A stretch of DNA of 35,000 nucleotides from Symbiodinium natans (lineage: Eukaryota; Sar; Dinophyceae; Suessiales; Symbiodiniaceae). This document shows, piece after piece, positions 8,400 to 18,240 of this stretch. The translations under genes and the position numbers were made by a program. Below the pieces are notes generated by a model. It saw nothing but the letters and a program-made list of their open reading frames with translations. It was not told the DNA's origin and made no database searches. Within the stretch, counting starts at the first letter, position 1, and each line of letters opens with the position of its first letter. The stretch covers positions 865,685 through 900,684 of the forward strand of contig CAJNDS010000469.1 in NCBI GenBank assembly GCA_905221605.1, given 5' to 3'.

Positions 8400-9090
8400 T
8401 TCGCCCCAAACCCCGCCAAAACCCCACACCCTAAGCCCGAAACCCAAAAGGGTTTAGGGCGAGAGGGCCTAGAGGTAGACTTTGAGGTGAAGAAGTGTGA
8501 GAGTTGAGGGTAAGCCTAAACACCCTAACCCCTAAACCCTAAACCCTAAACCCTAAACCCGCAACCCTACACCCTCAACCCGAAACCCTAAACCCTAAAC
8601 CCTAAACCCAAAGCCAAAATCCCCCAGTCCTACAGCCCAAGCAGCCTCCAACACCATGAACAAGGGACCCACAGTGACACCCTATTCCCCTACTTTTCGG
8701 TTTAGGGTTTAGGGTTTAGGGTTTAGGGTTTAGGGTTTAGGGTTTAGTGTTTAGGGTTTAGGGTTTAGGGTGTAGGGTCTAGAGTTTCAGGGCACCCTGT
8801 TGCTTGCTGGTAGCAAGCCCTCAACGCGCGGACTGCAGCTCCCTCAAGCCTTATCCCGAAACCCTAAACCCTAAACCCTAAGCCCGAAACCCGAACCCTG
8901 AAGCCCCACATCAACCCGCGAACCCCAGCTCCATCCACCGAAGCCTCGCAACCCTAATCAACCCTAAAGCCTAAAACCCTAAAGGCCTCAAGAACCTTAA
9001 AAACCTTAGAAACCTTAAACCCCAAAAGACCCTAAAAACCCGAAAAGCCCCAACCCTCAATCCTCAACCCCCAACCCTAAGCCTCCCATC
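8400..9090. repeat. Telomere-like arrays, mostly degenerate
   Basis: CCCTAAA units (8520-8610), TTTAGGG (8699-8785), then C-rich degenerate units (8850-9090). No exon supported in the short unique gaps. Confidence 0.9.
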
Positions 9091-9108
9091 CTTTGGGCTG
9101 GTGCTCAG

Positions 9109-9205
9109 GCTGGGTACCTCGGCGGAAGACGCCCGTGCCCACAGCACGGTTTACGTGGGGCACGACAGCCGCTTGACCTGTCTCAAGCTTGCAGTGTCAA
9201 TGTAA
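9109..9205 (+). CDS. Terminal-exon-like island with stop
   Basis: After GTGCTCAG|G it reads LGTSAEDARAHSTVYVGHDS then RLTCLKLAVSM and TAA. Clean acceptor, 31 codons, good composition. Family unknown. Confidence 0.52.
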
Positions 9206-10234
9206 TTCACATTCGGGATGTTAGGGCCTCTTGGGATTCAGGATTTTTTGGTGGTGTTTTTGGCTAGACTTGAGGGAGCTGGGGATAGAGCAGATGGAGA
9301 GTTGGGGCGGGGGGGGGCTCCATGCTGAGGTGACCTGGACGCCTTGGCATACCTCTTCAACTTGACCTGGGAGGCTCCCGGTGTTGCAGTTTCATGGGTC
9401 GCTATACGAAGCTCTCGCCTCAAGTTTGAGGGAGAGCCATGGTGAAGAGTGGTGCATAAGCCATGGGCACAAGCTGCAGAAGGGGGTCTATGAAAAACAA
9501 AATCTCCAGGTTTTGTTCGGTTTCTGAGGCTAGCCCGCACCCCCCCCCCCCCCCACCCCTAGAATTTGGGGCAAAGTCGGCGCATCAACCCGGACCCTTT
9601 TTCGAGCAGTTGTTGCCGAGGACTCGGAAGAGGGAATTTTGGGAAAAACCAGGTTGCCGGGTCTGCCAGGGGCGGGGGGGGGGGGGAAATGGCACTGGCA
9701 CTGTTCCCGAACTCTCGGTCTAGGTTGGGGATCATGTCCTGTGGCCCCTTGAGACGGCTTAAGCAGGCACATGCTTAGCCATGACAATGAAGCAGCTCAC
9801 CCTATCTCACCCTGCTTGCAGCGGCGGCGCAAAAATGCCGTGAAACTTGTCAGTCCCCCTAAACCCCCTAAACCCCCCAAACAGGGGGGCTTATGATAAT
9901 GCCACCTGCCTTTGGGAGCTTTAAATTTACGTCTCCCCTATTCGGTTTAGGGTTTAGGGTTCAGGGTTCAGGGTTCAGGGTTCAGGGTTGACGGTTTAGG
10001 GTTCCAAGTGGGGCGACTTTAGCTTTAGCAGGTTTATAAGTCTAGAAGTCCGTCCTCACTTCTCTATGGCCCCCAAGCCCCAAACCCGCTCAAAACCACA
10101 CACCGTACTCACCCAAGCCCTAAGCCCTGAACACCCCCCACAAAACTCAACCCTGAAGCCCCCCCCCAAGACTCAAAGACAACGCTAAGAAGAGCAACAA
10201 ACAAAGAGAACAATAACAATAAGGCAGTTCTAGA
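9206..10234. other. Mostly unique region without a supported gene
   Basis: Contains C and G runs (9540-9554, 9675-9686), a few TTCAGGG units (9957-9990) and C-rich degenerate units (10070-10165). Frames at 9238-9540 (minus) and 9463-9787 (both strands) overlap each other and resemble no family. Confidence 0.5.
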
Positions 10235-10340
10235 AATCTGATACTTCAGACCAATCCTACGAATTTCGGGCTCCTTAAATGTTAATGGAATGGGATATTA
10301 TTGCCAATCTGATACTTCAGACCAATCCTACCAATTTCGG
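10235..10340. repeat. Pair of 35-bp direct repeats
   Basis: AATCTGATACTTCAGACCAA... at 10235-10269 and 10306-10340, identical except one base, start-to-start distance 71 bp. The following 10341-10507 is GC-rich and open but has no recognisable family. Confidence 0.9.
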
Positions 10341-10648
10341 TCCTAGAGGCGCCTCCCTTCCGAGCGCGTCGGCCCACCCCACCGGGATCATCCTTGGCAT
10401 TCGCGCCGCAAGGAGGCGGCAGGGCTTCGGCAGCTTCTCCCGAAATGTGGAAGGGCAGGGCTCAAGGGGTTGTGGGGTTGAGGGTTCGCTTGAGTCCCGG
10501 CGATTTTGAGTTTTTCTTCGCGTTTTTTTTTGTGTGTTGTGGGCTGGGCTCTCGGCTGTGTCGGTGAGATTCTGGAGGCGCATGCCTTCCTCTGAGTTCT
10601 GAGTGACAGAACGAACCCAAAGCAACCGCGCGCGCGCAGCCGAAACTA

Positions 10649-10710
10649 GGGTCTAGGGTTTAGGGTTTAGGGTTTAGGGTTTAGGGTTTAGGGTTTAGGG
10701 TTTAGGGTTT
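10649..10710. repeat. TTTAGGG array
   Basis: About eight near-perfect units ending right at a coding-like island. Confidence 0.96.
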
Positions 10711-10711
10711 C

Positions 10712-10792
10712 GAGTACAATTTCCTGGCAGACCAGCCGTACCACCTGCAGCCATTGCCTCAACGGCCAACCGAACTGTGCCGCAGCCGATGA
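10712..10792 (+). CDS. Terminal-exon-like island with stop
   Basis: Reads EYNFLADQPYHLQPLPQRPT then ELCRSR and TGA. It starts directly at the array; possible acceptors are TTTCGAG or CTGGCAG. Family unknown. Confidence 0.42.
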   Translation, partial: EYNFLADQPYHLQPLPQRPTELCRSR

Positions 10793-10838
10793 GCTGGAAC
10801 TGCTGCAATGGACAGCATGTGGACCAATGAGTCTAATT

Positions 10839-10928
10839 CCAGGATGGGCGATTATACCCTATAACCCCTTAACAAGGCCCTTTATGGGGTTGATCATGGG
10901 GATTGTAAGGCCTAATAGCCCATCCTGG
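10839..10928. mobile_element. Short inverted-repeat element
   Basis: 90 bp bounded by CCAGGATGGGCGATTA and the complement of TAATAGCCCATCCTGG, with further complementarity inside. No coding capacity. Not obviously one of families A-D. Confidence 0.7.
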
Positions 10929-11208
10929 TTGTTTGGTGTTTGTAAGCAATGATTGTGGCTTGGGATTGGGATACGTACCAACTCAGATTACAGCCTGTCT
11001 CAGTTCAACTTCTATCCACGTTCAAAATCTCAATAGACGTAGCACAAACCGAACATCACTGCAGCAGTAACAACAGCATTGGATCTTTTTTACCGGTGCC
11101 AGAAACACGGAGCTAAACCCAGCAAACCAGAAGGACAGCCCAACCAATAACAAACGATGAACACTTTCACCGGCTTTCGTGTTCATGTTCATGGTCCCAT
11201 ATAGTCAG
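10929..11208. other. Unique sequence upstream of the 11209 exon
   Basis: No repeat array. The frame of the 11209 exon stays open for some distance upstream, so the exon could start earlier than the ATAGTCAG acceptor. Confidence 0.4.
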
Positions 11209-13215
11209 GGAAGAGGTCTTGGATGGAGCAGTGTCAGCTGCAGCCCAACCATGTTTTGTGGCCGTTGTTGCGGCAAGAAGTTTGATGTCAGCCCAGGTCC
11301 ACTTCGCCTACCAGGACTTCAACTTTACGACGGACCGAGCAGGTAACTTTCCTTATCAGGACCCAGAGTAGGCCCTTAATGCCCTTGTTGTAGGATTTAA
11401 TGCCATGTTGGGGGACTATGGGGTCCCTTATAAGCCCGGTTAAACCACAAGAGGGTTGTGGTAGCCAACTGGTTCTGTCCCCTGCACGAGTGCCCGCTAT
11501 AATCAGGTAAACAGATCGCGCCGGTCAAGATCGTGAAGACTTCACCTGCACATGTCAATCTGGCGCATGCCAAGGCGTCCTGGCAGGTTAGAGGGTTATT
11601 AGGGTTTCGGGCTATTAGGGTTTCGGGTTTTGGGTTTGGGTTACTAGGTGGTTTGAGGACTAGGGTTACTTATGTGGGGGCTAGATTACCCTATAGAAGG
11701 CAAGGGATGTGTCGGGGGGAATTTCACCTGACCTCTACAGCACAAACCATAAATATAAACCTACACCCTCGAACTTTGTTTCAAGAGTAAGGCCTGAAGC
11801 GTTCGCATGGGAAGGTTTGAACACCATTCTTCATGTCTATTGCCCTTATAGTCCCTCATAGTCCTGTTAAAGCCGTGAAATTTACTCGTTACGAGGCCCC
11901 CTAAGGTTTCAAACCCTAAACCCTCAACCCTAAACCGCAAACCCAGTTTAGGGAATTAAGTCCTTGGGAGCTCGAGGTTCGCCGGAGCCCCCTGGTTCCG
12001 GACTTGGAGGGTTTAGGGGGTTTAAGAGGGCTCAGAGGGTTTGGAGGGTTTAGAGGGTTTGGAGGGTTTGGAGGGTTTAGACGGTTTAAAGGGTTTAGAG
12101 GGTTTAGAGGGTTTGGAGGGTTTGGAGGGTTTGGAGGGTTTAGAGGGGTTAGAGGGTTTAAAGGGTTTAGAGGGTTTAAAGGGTTTAGAGGGTTTGGAGG
12201 GTTTAGAGGGTTTAGAGGGTTTAGAGGGTTTGGAGGGTTTAGAGGGTTTAGAGGGTTTAGAGGGTTTGAGGACCCTAGCCTCTCCAGCCCCGAGCCCCCC
12301 CCGGCCATGCCCTTTGTTAGAATCCAAAAGCCCCAGCCGTGCAGAACCTAGGATTTAGGGCTTAGGGTTTGTGGTTTAGGGCTTAGGGTTTTGGATTTAG
12401 GGGGGGGGGGGTGGTGCCGGGTTCAGGGTTTAGGAAGCAGAGAAGAGGATCTGGGTCACGGCGACAACGCTCCGTCTTAGCACCCCTGTACATATCCTCT
12501 ATACCAGTACCTACATTGACTTCCCTCCCCCTCACGGCATGGAGACCCGTCTGTCAGGATTGGATCGAGAAGCAAATCGTCAAGTTCGCAGGTACTTGTA
12601 CCCGTGAGTCGGGTGTGGGGGAAAGCCTAAAGCCTAAACCCTAAACCCTCAACCCTCAAAAAATCCTAAGCCCTAACCCTTCCGCTGGGTTTTCGAGGTG
12701 GGAACTTCAGACTCCGCACCTTCGGGGGGGGGGGGGGGGGGGGTGATTCAGGCGGCTTCGTTTGCTCAGTGAAGGCTTTCTCGGATGACTTGCCGTGCAC
12801 AGCATGCCAAAAGGGTCCATGTACCCATAAACGCATATACTTGGGCCTTGAAGGTGTTCCTATACAACAGCTTTAGGGACTTAGACCCTGAACCTTAAGC
12901 CCTAAACCCTAAACCCTAAACTCTAAACTCTAAACTCTAAACTCTAAACCTTAGGGCCCAACTCTTGGGGATTGTATACAGGAGGTTTGGAGTTTCGTGT
13001 TGAAGGTTTAGGTCGCCACTCTCCCTGAAGCACTGGTGCCTGCCTGCCCTAAACCCTGAACCCTAAACCCTAAACCCTATGCCCTAAATCCCAAACCCCA
13101 AACCCTAAACCCTAAACCCTAAACCTCCGTTAGTAGATACCCTGAGCTCCATGCCCTGCCCGGGCGCGTGCTGAGAGGTCAGGACTGCCTCGAGGCCTGC
13201 AAGAGCCACTCGGAG
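11209..13215 (+). CDS. Partial multi-exon gene model of unknown function
   Basis: Proposed exons: 11209-11342, 11507-11586, 12558-12591 and from 13178 to about 13215. The first two join in phase 1 (CGAGCAG|GTAACT ... AATCAG|GTAAAC) giving ...VHFAYQDFNF then TTDRAGKQIAPVKIVKTS, ending ASWQ|. The third (CTGTCAG|GATTGG to TTCGCAG|GTACTT) reads DWIEKQIVKFA in the matching phase 0. The fourth (GAGAG|GTCAGG) reads QDCLEACKSHSEK in the matching phase 1. Agreement of phase at three junctions is the main support. The 5' end, 3' end and family are unknown. Introns hold telomere-like arrays (including the 9-mer block at 12005-12265). A second open frame, MFCGRCCGKKF from 11250, overlaps exon 1 but cannot be continued past the junction. 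Confidence 0.45.
11343..11506 (+). other. Short GT-AG intron with direct-repeat junctions
   Basis: 164 bp between AGCAG|GTAACT and ATCAG|GTAAAC. The flanks share CAGGTAA, like the duplications of the ankyrin introns. It contains AGGACCCAGAGTAGGCC, also found at 5164, and CCTTATAAGCCC-GTTAAACCA, also found at 26697. Inverted ends are weak. Confidence 0.55.
11590..12004. other. Intron-like region
   Basis: TTTCGGG-like units near 11600-11640, unique AT-richer sequence, and degenerate CCCTAAA near 11910-11940. No exon supported. Confidence 0.5.
12005..12265. repeat. 9-mer array TTTAGAGGG / TTTGGAGGG
   Basis: About 29 units of a 9-base telomere-like variant; a few are TTTAAAGGG. Because 9 is divisible by 3, all six frames stay open and encode tripeptide runs, which are not genes. 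Confidence 0.97.
12345..12960. repeat. Degenerate telomere-like units, poly-G run, and the 12558 exon
   Basis: TTTAGGG variants (12351-12410), CCCTAAA (12620-12680), G run (12724-12743), and CCCTAAA then ACTCTAA-type units (12896-12950). Exon 12558-12591 lies within the span. Confidence 0.85.
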
Positions 13216-13520
13216 AAACCATTGAGCTCCTTAAAGCGTAGGATTTCAGGGTTTCGGGTTTAGGGTTTCAGGGCTTAGGGTTTAGGGTTTTAGGGTTTAG
13301 GGTTTAGGGTTTAGGGTTTAATTAGGGTTTAGGATGTCAGGGTTTAGGGTTTGGGATTTCAGGGTTCGGGGTCCAGGGTTGATTTCAGGGTTGTCATGTC
13401 GCAAGGCTCAGGGTTCCGGTTATGACCTAGAACTTAGTCCCTTACCTCCTTTAAAGGGTGCTAGGGTTTTAGGGTTTTAGGGTTTAGGGTTTAGGGTTTA
13501 GGGTTTAGGGTTTAGGTTCT
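13048..13520. repeat. CCCTAAA then TTTAGGG arrays flanking the 13178 island
   Basis: C-rich units at 13048-13122, G-rich units at 13243-13380 and 13458-13515. The exon-like island at 13178 lies between arrays of opposite orientation. Confidence 0.93.
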
Positions 13521-13740
13521 GAAGTATGGGCTCTTGGGTGTTATATTGTTTATGTAAGGACTTCCCAATGAAGGACCCATACTAAGTGGGACCATGTAGT
13601 CACCTCCAACAGCTTAGAGCTTCTCGGGGATGGTAGGAAGGGCATGGCCAAGTTTGTCGAAATGAAGGTCTTCAGTGTTCAGGGCTGGGCTTGTTACGGC
13701 ATGGCTTATTCCCAACATACAGGATGGTTTAGGGGGCCCT
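13521..13740. other. Unique sequence, no gene seen
   Basis: No clear exon or element. Confidence 0.4.
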
Positions 13741-13744
13741 GAAG

Positions 13745-14125
13745 AATAGCCCTTAAACCCTAGACCCTTAGACCCCAAAACCTCAAAACCCCCGAACCTC
13801 CAAACCCCCAAACCCCCAAACCCCCAAACCCCCAAACCCCCAAACCCCCAAACCCCCAAACCCCCAAACCCCCAAACCCCCAACCGTAAACCGTAAGCCC
13901 TAAGCCCCATAAACCCTTCTGAACCCCGTAAAGCCTCGAAACCTTCAACCCCGGAAACTCCCTGAACCCCCTAACCCCCCAACCCGCCCGAAGCCCAAAA
14001 CCGCCTAAACCCTAAACCCTAAACCCTAAACCCTAAACCCTAAACCCTAAACCTTAAACCCTAAACCCTAAACCCTGAACCCTAAACCCTAAACCCTAAA
14101 CCCTAGAACCTAAACCCTTCTGGGG
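13745..14125. repeat. CCCCCAAA 8-mer block and CCCTAAA array
   Basis: About ten consecutive CCCCCAAA 8-mers (13797-13880), degenerate C-rich units, then about 14 CCCTAAA units (14008-14105). Confidence 0.96.
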
Positions 14126-14204
14126 TCCAGGGCGCGGTTGCGTCCCCTGCTAAAACTTCTCAGGCCCTAAGCCCTGTGGAGCCGAACTCCCCTAAAGCCG
14201 AAAA

Positions 14205-14480
14205 GTTGCGGTTTAGGGTTTAGGGTTTGGGGTTTGGGGTTTGGGGTTTGGGGTTTAGGGTTTAGGGTTTAGGGTTTAGGGTTTAGGGTTTAGGGGGTTT
14301 CGTGGGTGTTGGGGTACTTAGTGTCAAGATCTGAGGCGCCCTGAGCTTGAGCTGAGCTCCCGGCTCTGAGCCCTGGCGCCCAAGGCGCGCAGTGCACGGA
14401 GCCAGTGCCATCGCGTTACAGTCACTTTTTGGGGGTTTAGGGTTTAGGGTTTAGGGTTTAGGGTTTGGGGTTTAGGGTTT
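14205..14480. repeat. TTTAGGG arrays with a TTTGGGG block
   Basis: TTTGGGG repeated four times (14226-14253) inside TTTAGGG units; a second small array at 14434-14480. Unique GC-rich DNA 14301-14430 has no decisive frame. Confidence 0.95.
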
Positions 14481-14625
14481 ACCTGAAGAACCAGAAGCCC
14501 ACACAAGCCTACAACAATGTAGGGTTCTGGGCTCTTGAGAAGTGAAGCCTTGACCAACCCGGCTTTCAACCTCAAGACCACCTTCTTGGGCCCGGCGGAG
14601 GGGTGTCCAAATTTTCAAACCCCTT

Positions 14626-14700
14626 TAGGGCTCATGTGGTCGTTCAGACATCCGCGCGGCTCGAGCTGAAAAAGGGAAGAGTTTCGGGGTTAGGGGTCAC
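14626..14700 (+). CDS. Possible exon behind a family A element end
   Basis: CTTTAGGGCTCATGTGG then TCGTTCAG (14623-14647) matches the 3' end of family A introns. After the AG the frame reads TSARLELKKGRVSGLGV. The left part of the element is missing and the donor is unclear. Confidence 0.35.
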
Positions 14701-14770
14701 CAAGAACCCTAAGCCCGAAGCAAGAAGCCCTGCAGCTATCACCCTAAGTGTCCGCGCACCTTATCATTAT

Positions 14771-14818
14771 ACTTGGGCCCTAAAGCCCCCTACATAGGAA
14801 GTACTTTTAGGCCCAAGT
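14771..14818. repeat. Short hairpin
   Basis: ACTTGGGCCCTAAAG (14771-14785) is nearly complementary to CTTTTAGGCCCAAGT (14804-14818). It may be a decayed inverted-repeat element. Confidence 0.7.
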
Positions 14819-15004
14819 ACTCCCTGGTTAGGTACATGGACCCTTGGGGTCATGTCAACAGGGCATGCTTGATTGGGTGTCTGCTGAGATGTTTTGTGAT
14901 TGAACGTATCTTGGGGCGTGTCTGAGATAGGTTTACACCCCAGGGGGGGCTTCGGGGGGGGGCAGGCAATCTAGCAATCCACAGTGCTCCCACCCCAAAC
15001 CCCT

Positions 15005-15110
15005 AAGGCCCTTAAAGCCCTAAACCCTTACAGCGCTAAGCCCGAAACCCTGAACCCTGACCCTAACCCTAAACCCCAAACCCTAAACCCCAAGGTCAAA
15101 GTCCGGAGCT
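15005..15110. repeat. Degenerate CCCTAAA units
   Basis: Units with several substitutions; preceded by unique DNA 14820-15000 without a supported gene. Confidence 0.85.
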
Positions 15111-15119
15111 TAGGATCTT

Positions 15120-15660
15120 AGGCGGAGCCACGAGGCGAGATTCATTGCAACCATGATATGCACCATTTAACTTACCTTACTTATATCACATATAAGAGTT
15201 ACATTACTTATATCAATTGCCTTAAAGATACTAATCACATGTAGCGTCGACTCCAATAGATACGTACGTTGTATAAATAGATTAATGTGCTTATTCTTAT
15301 ACTTATAATTGTCAGTAATTCCAACAAATAGTGGTTTCTAATTTGTGTAATTCTTGTAATATTGTTAGCTCTGCTCACTACTATAGTTGTTAACTTGCAG
15401 ACTACATTCATGATTTTAGCAATAGTTCTAAAAATGCTTGACGACATCCTACCCATGACATGTGAGACTTGACGGGTCCACCAAACAGTTCTCCTGACAA
15501 GAAAAAGGGTCGACTCTTTGTCCATATGTTATATGACATACAGTGACATACAATCTAGATGCTAGAATCAAAACCACACATAAAAAGCACTGTTCGCTTA
15601 ACAAGTGGATTCAATAACATAGCCCTTTACAACAGAGCATAGACTTTACCTCATCTTCCG
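15120..15660. other. AT-rich island of unlike composition
   Basis: About 540 bp markedly richer in A and T than its surroundings, non-repetitive, without telomere units. The minus frame 15235-15525 (96 codons) resembles no family I know. Origin unknown. Confidence 0.7.
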
Positions 15661-15869
15661 AGGCCCTGGACAACTGAGGCCCGGTCTAAGGAGGGGTTAT
15701 AGGCCTTAGGGTTCAATAGTTTTTGGCTTTAAGGTTTGGGGTTTAGGGTTGAAGTTTGGGGCTTTAAGGTGTCGGGTATCAGGGCAGTTGCCATCTTCCT
15801 TCTGCAGCCCCAAAGCTCACAAAGCTCCCGGAAGTGACCGAGTCGTGTCTCGCACCTGCGTGGCAAGAA

Positions 15870-16939
15870 ATGGCACCCAAGAAGCCCTACCTGGGTGCTG
15901 GCTTCCTCACCTTCCTTGGCATCAACTGGGTCCAAGGCTCCATCTTGGGCCCGATGATGATGTTTGCGCCCAGGCTCTTCTTCTCCATCAACAAGCAGCT
16001 CAGGTGCTGAGTCGGTAAGCTTTTAAATCTTTTTGGGTAGATTACCACCCCGCCCACTTCCCCCCTCCCCCTCTGAAATCCCGGAGGTGAAGCCTGGTTC
16101 CTAAACCCTAAACCCTAAACCCTAAACCCTAAACCCTAAACCCTAAACCCTAAACCCTAAACCCTAAACCCTAAACCCTAAACCCTAAACCCTAAACCCT
16201 CCCTAAGAACCCTGGAAAACTCAGCCAGCAAGGCAAATCGGCCTCTTAGTCGGTGACTCCCCCGAGCTGCTCGACCGCCTCGCAGAGGAATTCAAGGGAT
16301 GAAGACTGTTACCCTAAACCCTAAGCCCTAAACCCTAAACCCTAAACCCTAAACCCCTAAGGTTGTGCCCTTAAGGCTTCCCCTCATCAGGCCCTTATAT
16401 TCCCCAACGGATCCTTCAAAGGGACCCCAAAACCCAGAATTACAGCCTTAAGGGTCTAAAGTAGAACCCCTAGAGGAATCGCACTTTGGCACTCGCTTTT
16501 TGGGCGCGGCGATCGTCACCCTCGAGACGGTCCTGTGCCTTAGGGACTACATGGAGCCCGAGATTGGGTTTAGGGGGTCTAGGGTTTAAGGTGTAGGGTT
16601 TAGGGCTTAGCCTTTAGGAGTTTAGGGTTTAGGGTTGAGGGATCATATGCCCCTCTAATCCCTCTTCGGGCATATGAACCAGAAGCACTTTTTGGGTTCA
16701 TGTGGTCCTTGAGGTGTTACCTCATCTACACAAAACCCGAGTCGCGCGATTTGTACTTGCTGAACTTTTTCTGGATGCTGACGTCGGGAACTGGTGGCTT
16801 GCTGTTCTACTGGGACACTGGAATGAAGTGCGGGCTCCCACTGGTGGCTCAGTCCGCCTTCTGGGGGGTGGGATACTGGATGTTGTATCAGAACCCGCCG
16901 GTCAAGAACGCGCCGTTGGCCAAGGCAATACACAGTTGA
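15870..16939 (+). CDS. Small multi-pass membrane protein, two exons, unknown family
   Basis: Exon 1 15870-16003 and exon 2 16714-16939 join in phase 2 (CTCAG|GTGCTG ... CCTTGAG|GTGTTA) to 119 codons ending TGA. Three hydrophobic stretches are visible: about 9-38 (FLTFLGINWVQG...), 58-78 (YLLNFFWMLTSG) and 86-103 (LPLVAQSAFWGVGYWMLY). The N-terminus is MAPKKPY. I do not recognise the family. Without splicing exon 1 stops at once (AGG TGC TGA), and the intron ends with a family A element end like intron 2 of the ankyrin gene, which supports the junction. The open frame extends upstream to an acceptor-like TTCTGCAG at 15807, so the ATG may be preceded by 5' UTR or a further exon. The 710-bp intron also holds telomere arrays and two coding-like islands, so an alternative structure is possible. 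Confidence 0.6.
16102..16358. repeat. CCCTAAA arrays inside the membrane-protein intron
   Basis: About 14 perfect units (16102-16200) and about six at 16311-16355, on either side of the exon-like island at 16233-16302. Confidence 0.97.
16233..16302 (+). CDS. Terminal-exon-like island inside an intron
   Basis: After AGCAAG|G reads QIGLLVGDSPELLDRLAEEF then KG and TGA. Acidic and helical in character. It lies inside the intron proposed for the small membrane protein, so it is an alternative exon, a scrap of another gene, or a sign that the model is incomplete. Confidence 0.45.
16367..16455. mobile_element. Short inverted-repeat element
   Basis: GCCCTTAAGGCT (16367-16378) against the complement of AGCCTTAAGGGT (16444-16455). 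89 bp, no coding capacity. Confidence 0.55.
16503..16565 (+). CDS. Weak exon-like island inside an intron
   Basis: Reads GAAIVTLETVLCLRDYMEPE then I before a TTTAGGG array. Boundaries unclear, family unknown. Confidence 0.3.
16640..16713 (+). mobile_element. Family A introner-like 3' part at intron end
   Basis: The string GATCATATGCCCC ... GGCATATGAACC ... TTTTTGGGTTCATGTGG then TCCTTGAG aligns with the right half of the element at 5192-5302 (GTCATATACCC ... GGTATATGAACC ... TTTTAGGGTTCATTTCG) and with the end of ankyrin intron 2. Its last AG is the acceptor of the membrane-protein exon 2. The left inverted repeat is not visible; the CCCTAAA/TTTAGGG-rich part of the intron occupies its place. 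Confidence 0.65.
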
Positions 16940-17300
16940 AAAGGGCCATCCGACAGTCAGAGGATGTACTGCCGGGACAGGGGGTGAAGCACTATTCTAT
17001 AGGCGCCTTAACAATTCGAATAGGGTGTTGGGGCTTTTTATACAGGGACCCCAAGGGAACACTACTAGTTCGTCCTCCGACCCCCATAACATCAGCCAAC
17101 CAAATGCCGTTTTAACGTGGCCGATCCTCGACGCGGCTTCGAGCCCTGTGGCGTGGAGATGTTGTGAAAAATGCTGCGTGGAACACCTCCTGAGACCCCT
17201 AAGCCCTATAACCCCCCCCCCCCCCCCTAAACCCTTAACACCCGAAGGCCGAAACCCTAAACCCCTGAGCCATGGACTGGGCCGCAACCCAACGGACTCA
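16940..17300. other. Region downstream of the membrane-protein gene
   Basis: Unique sequence with a C run (17213-17227). A stretch at 17118-17190 is GC-rich and partly open but has no clear junctions. Confidence 0.45.
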
Positions 17301-17304
17301 AGCT

Positions 17305-17685
17305 CTGAAACCCTAAACCCTAAACCCTAAACCCTAAACCCTAAACCCTAAACCCTAAACCCTAAACCCTAAACCCTAAACCCTAAACCCTAAACCCTAA
17401 ACCCTAAACCCTAAACCCTAAACCCTAAACCCTAAAATCTCAAGCGTGCACCAGGAAGCCAGCCATGAGGCCTATATGCACCTGGCTTGAGCACAGCCTC
17501 GCAGTAAGCGTAAACAGGTAAATACATTAACCCTAAGCCCTAAGCCCGAAACCCTAAACCCTAAACTCTAACTCCTAAACCCTAAACCCTAAACCCTAAA
17601 CCCTAAACCCTAAACCCTAAACCCTAAACCCTAAACCCTAAACCCTAAACCCTAAACCCTAAACCCTAAACCCTAAACCCAATAC
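17305..17685. repeat. Two long CCCTAAA arrays
   Basis: About 19 near-perfect units (17308-17436) and about 16 (17575-17680), separated by short unique DNA with GTAAG-type sites. Confidence 0.97.
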
Positions 17686-17689
17686 GTTC

Positions 17690-18065
17690 AAGTCTTCTGA
17701 TGCGTATGTATACATATACGTATATGTTTTTATGCATACACACATGAATAGCTAAGTATATCTACAAGTGCATATGAATGCGTTGACATATACTTACATA
17801 TATATATATAATTATGGGTGTAGGCATTTTGCTGAGATACGTATTTTGTACAAGGCACACACACACACATTGCACAACCACGGTACCGCAAACACAAACA
17901 CAACAACACACAAACCCACAAACCCACAAACCCACAAACCCACAAACCCACAAACCCACAAACCCACAAACCCACAAACCCACAAACCCACAAACCCACA
18001 AACCCACAACACAGACAGACAGACAGGCAGACAGACAGACAGACAGACACACAGACAAGACAGAC
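17690..18065. repeat. Microsatellite block with CCCACAAA array
   Basis: TA/CA-rich sequence, AC repeats (17858-17870), about 13 copies of the 8-mer CCCACAAA (17911-18008), then CAGA repeats (18010-18060). Overlapping frames on both strands here are repeat artefacts. Confidence 0.95.
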
Positions 18066-18240
18066 ACATATACATTGTCTCGAGCTTCGCATACTCGTGC
18101 GGCTGCTTCGACTGGTCTGGCTTTAGGGGTTCTTGCTTTGACGGTGCATGGCTGAGCTAGCGCCTTGATCGCGCCGTACGCAGTCGATACCTGGTGCATG
18201 GACGTGGATGGGGCCCTCGTGTTCAAGTTCACGTGCGCGC

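Noticed and set aside
11250-11345. Alternative frame MFCGRCCGKKFDVSPG overlapping the 11209 exon
   Set aside because: Looks protein-like with paired cysteines, but it hits a stop at the proposed junction (AGC AGG TAA), whereas the other frame continues through the next exon.
12004-12358. Open frames of Gly-Phe-Arg, Glu-Gly-Leu, Asn-Pro-Leu and Lys-Pro-Ser repeats
   Set aside because: A 9-base repeat leaves all frames open; no gene signal.
15235-15525. 96-codon minus-strand frame in the AT-rich island
   Set aside because: No recognisable motif or neighbour; may be chance or a decayed insertion. Described only as an island.
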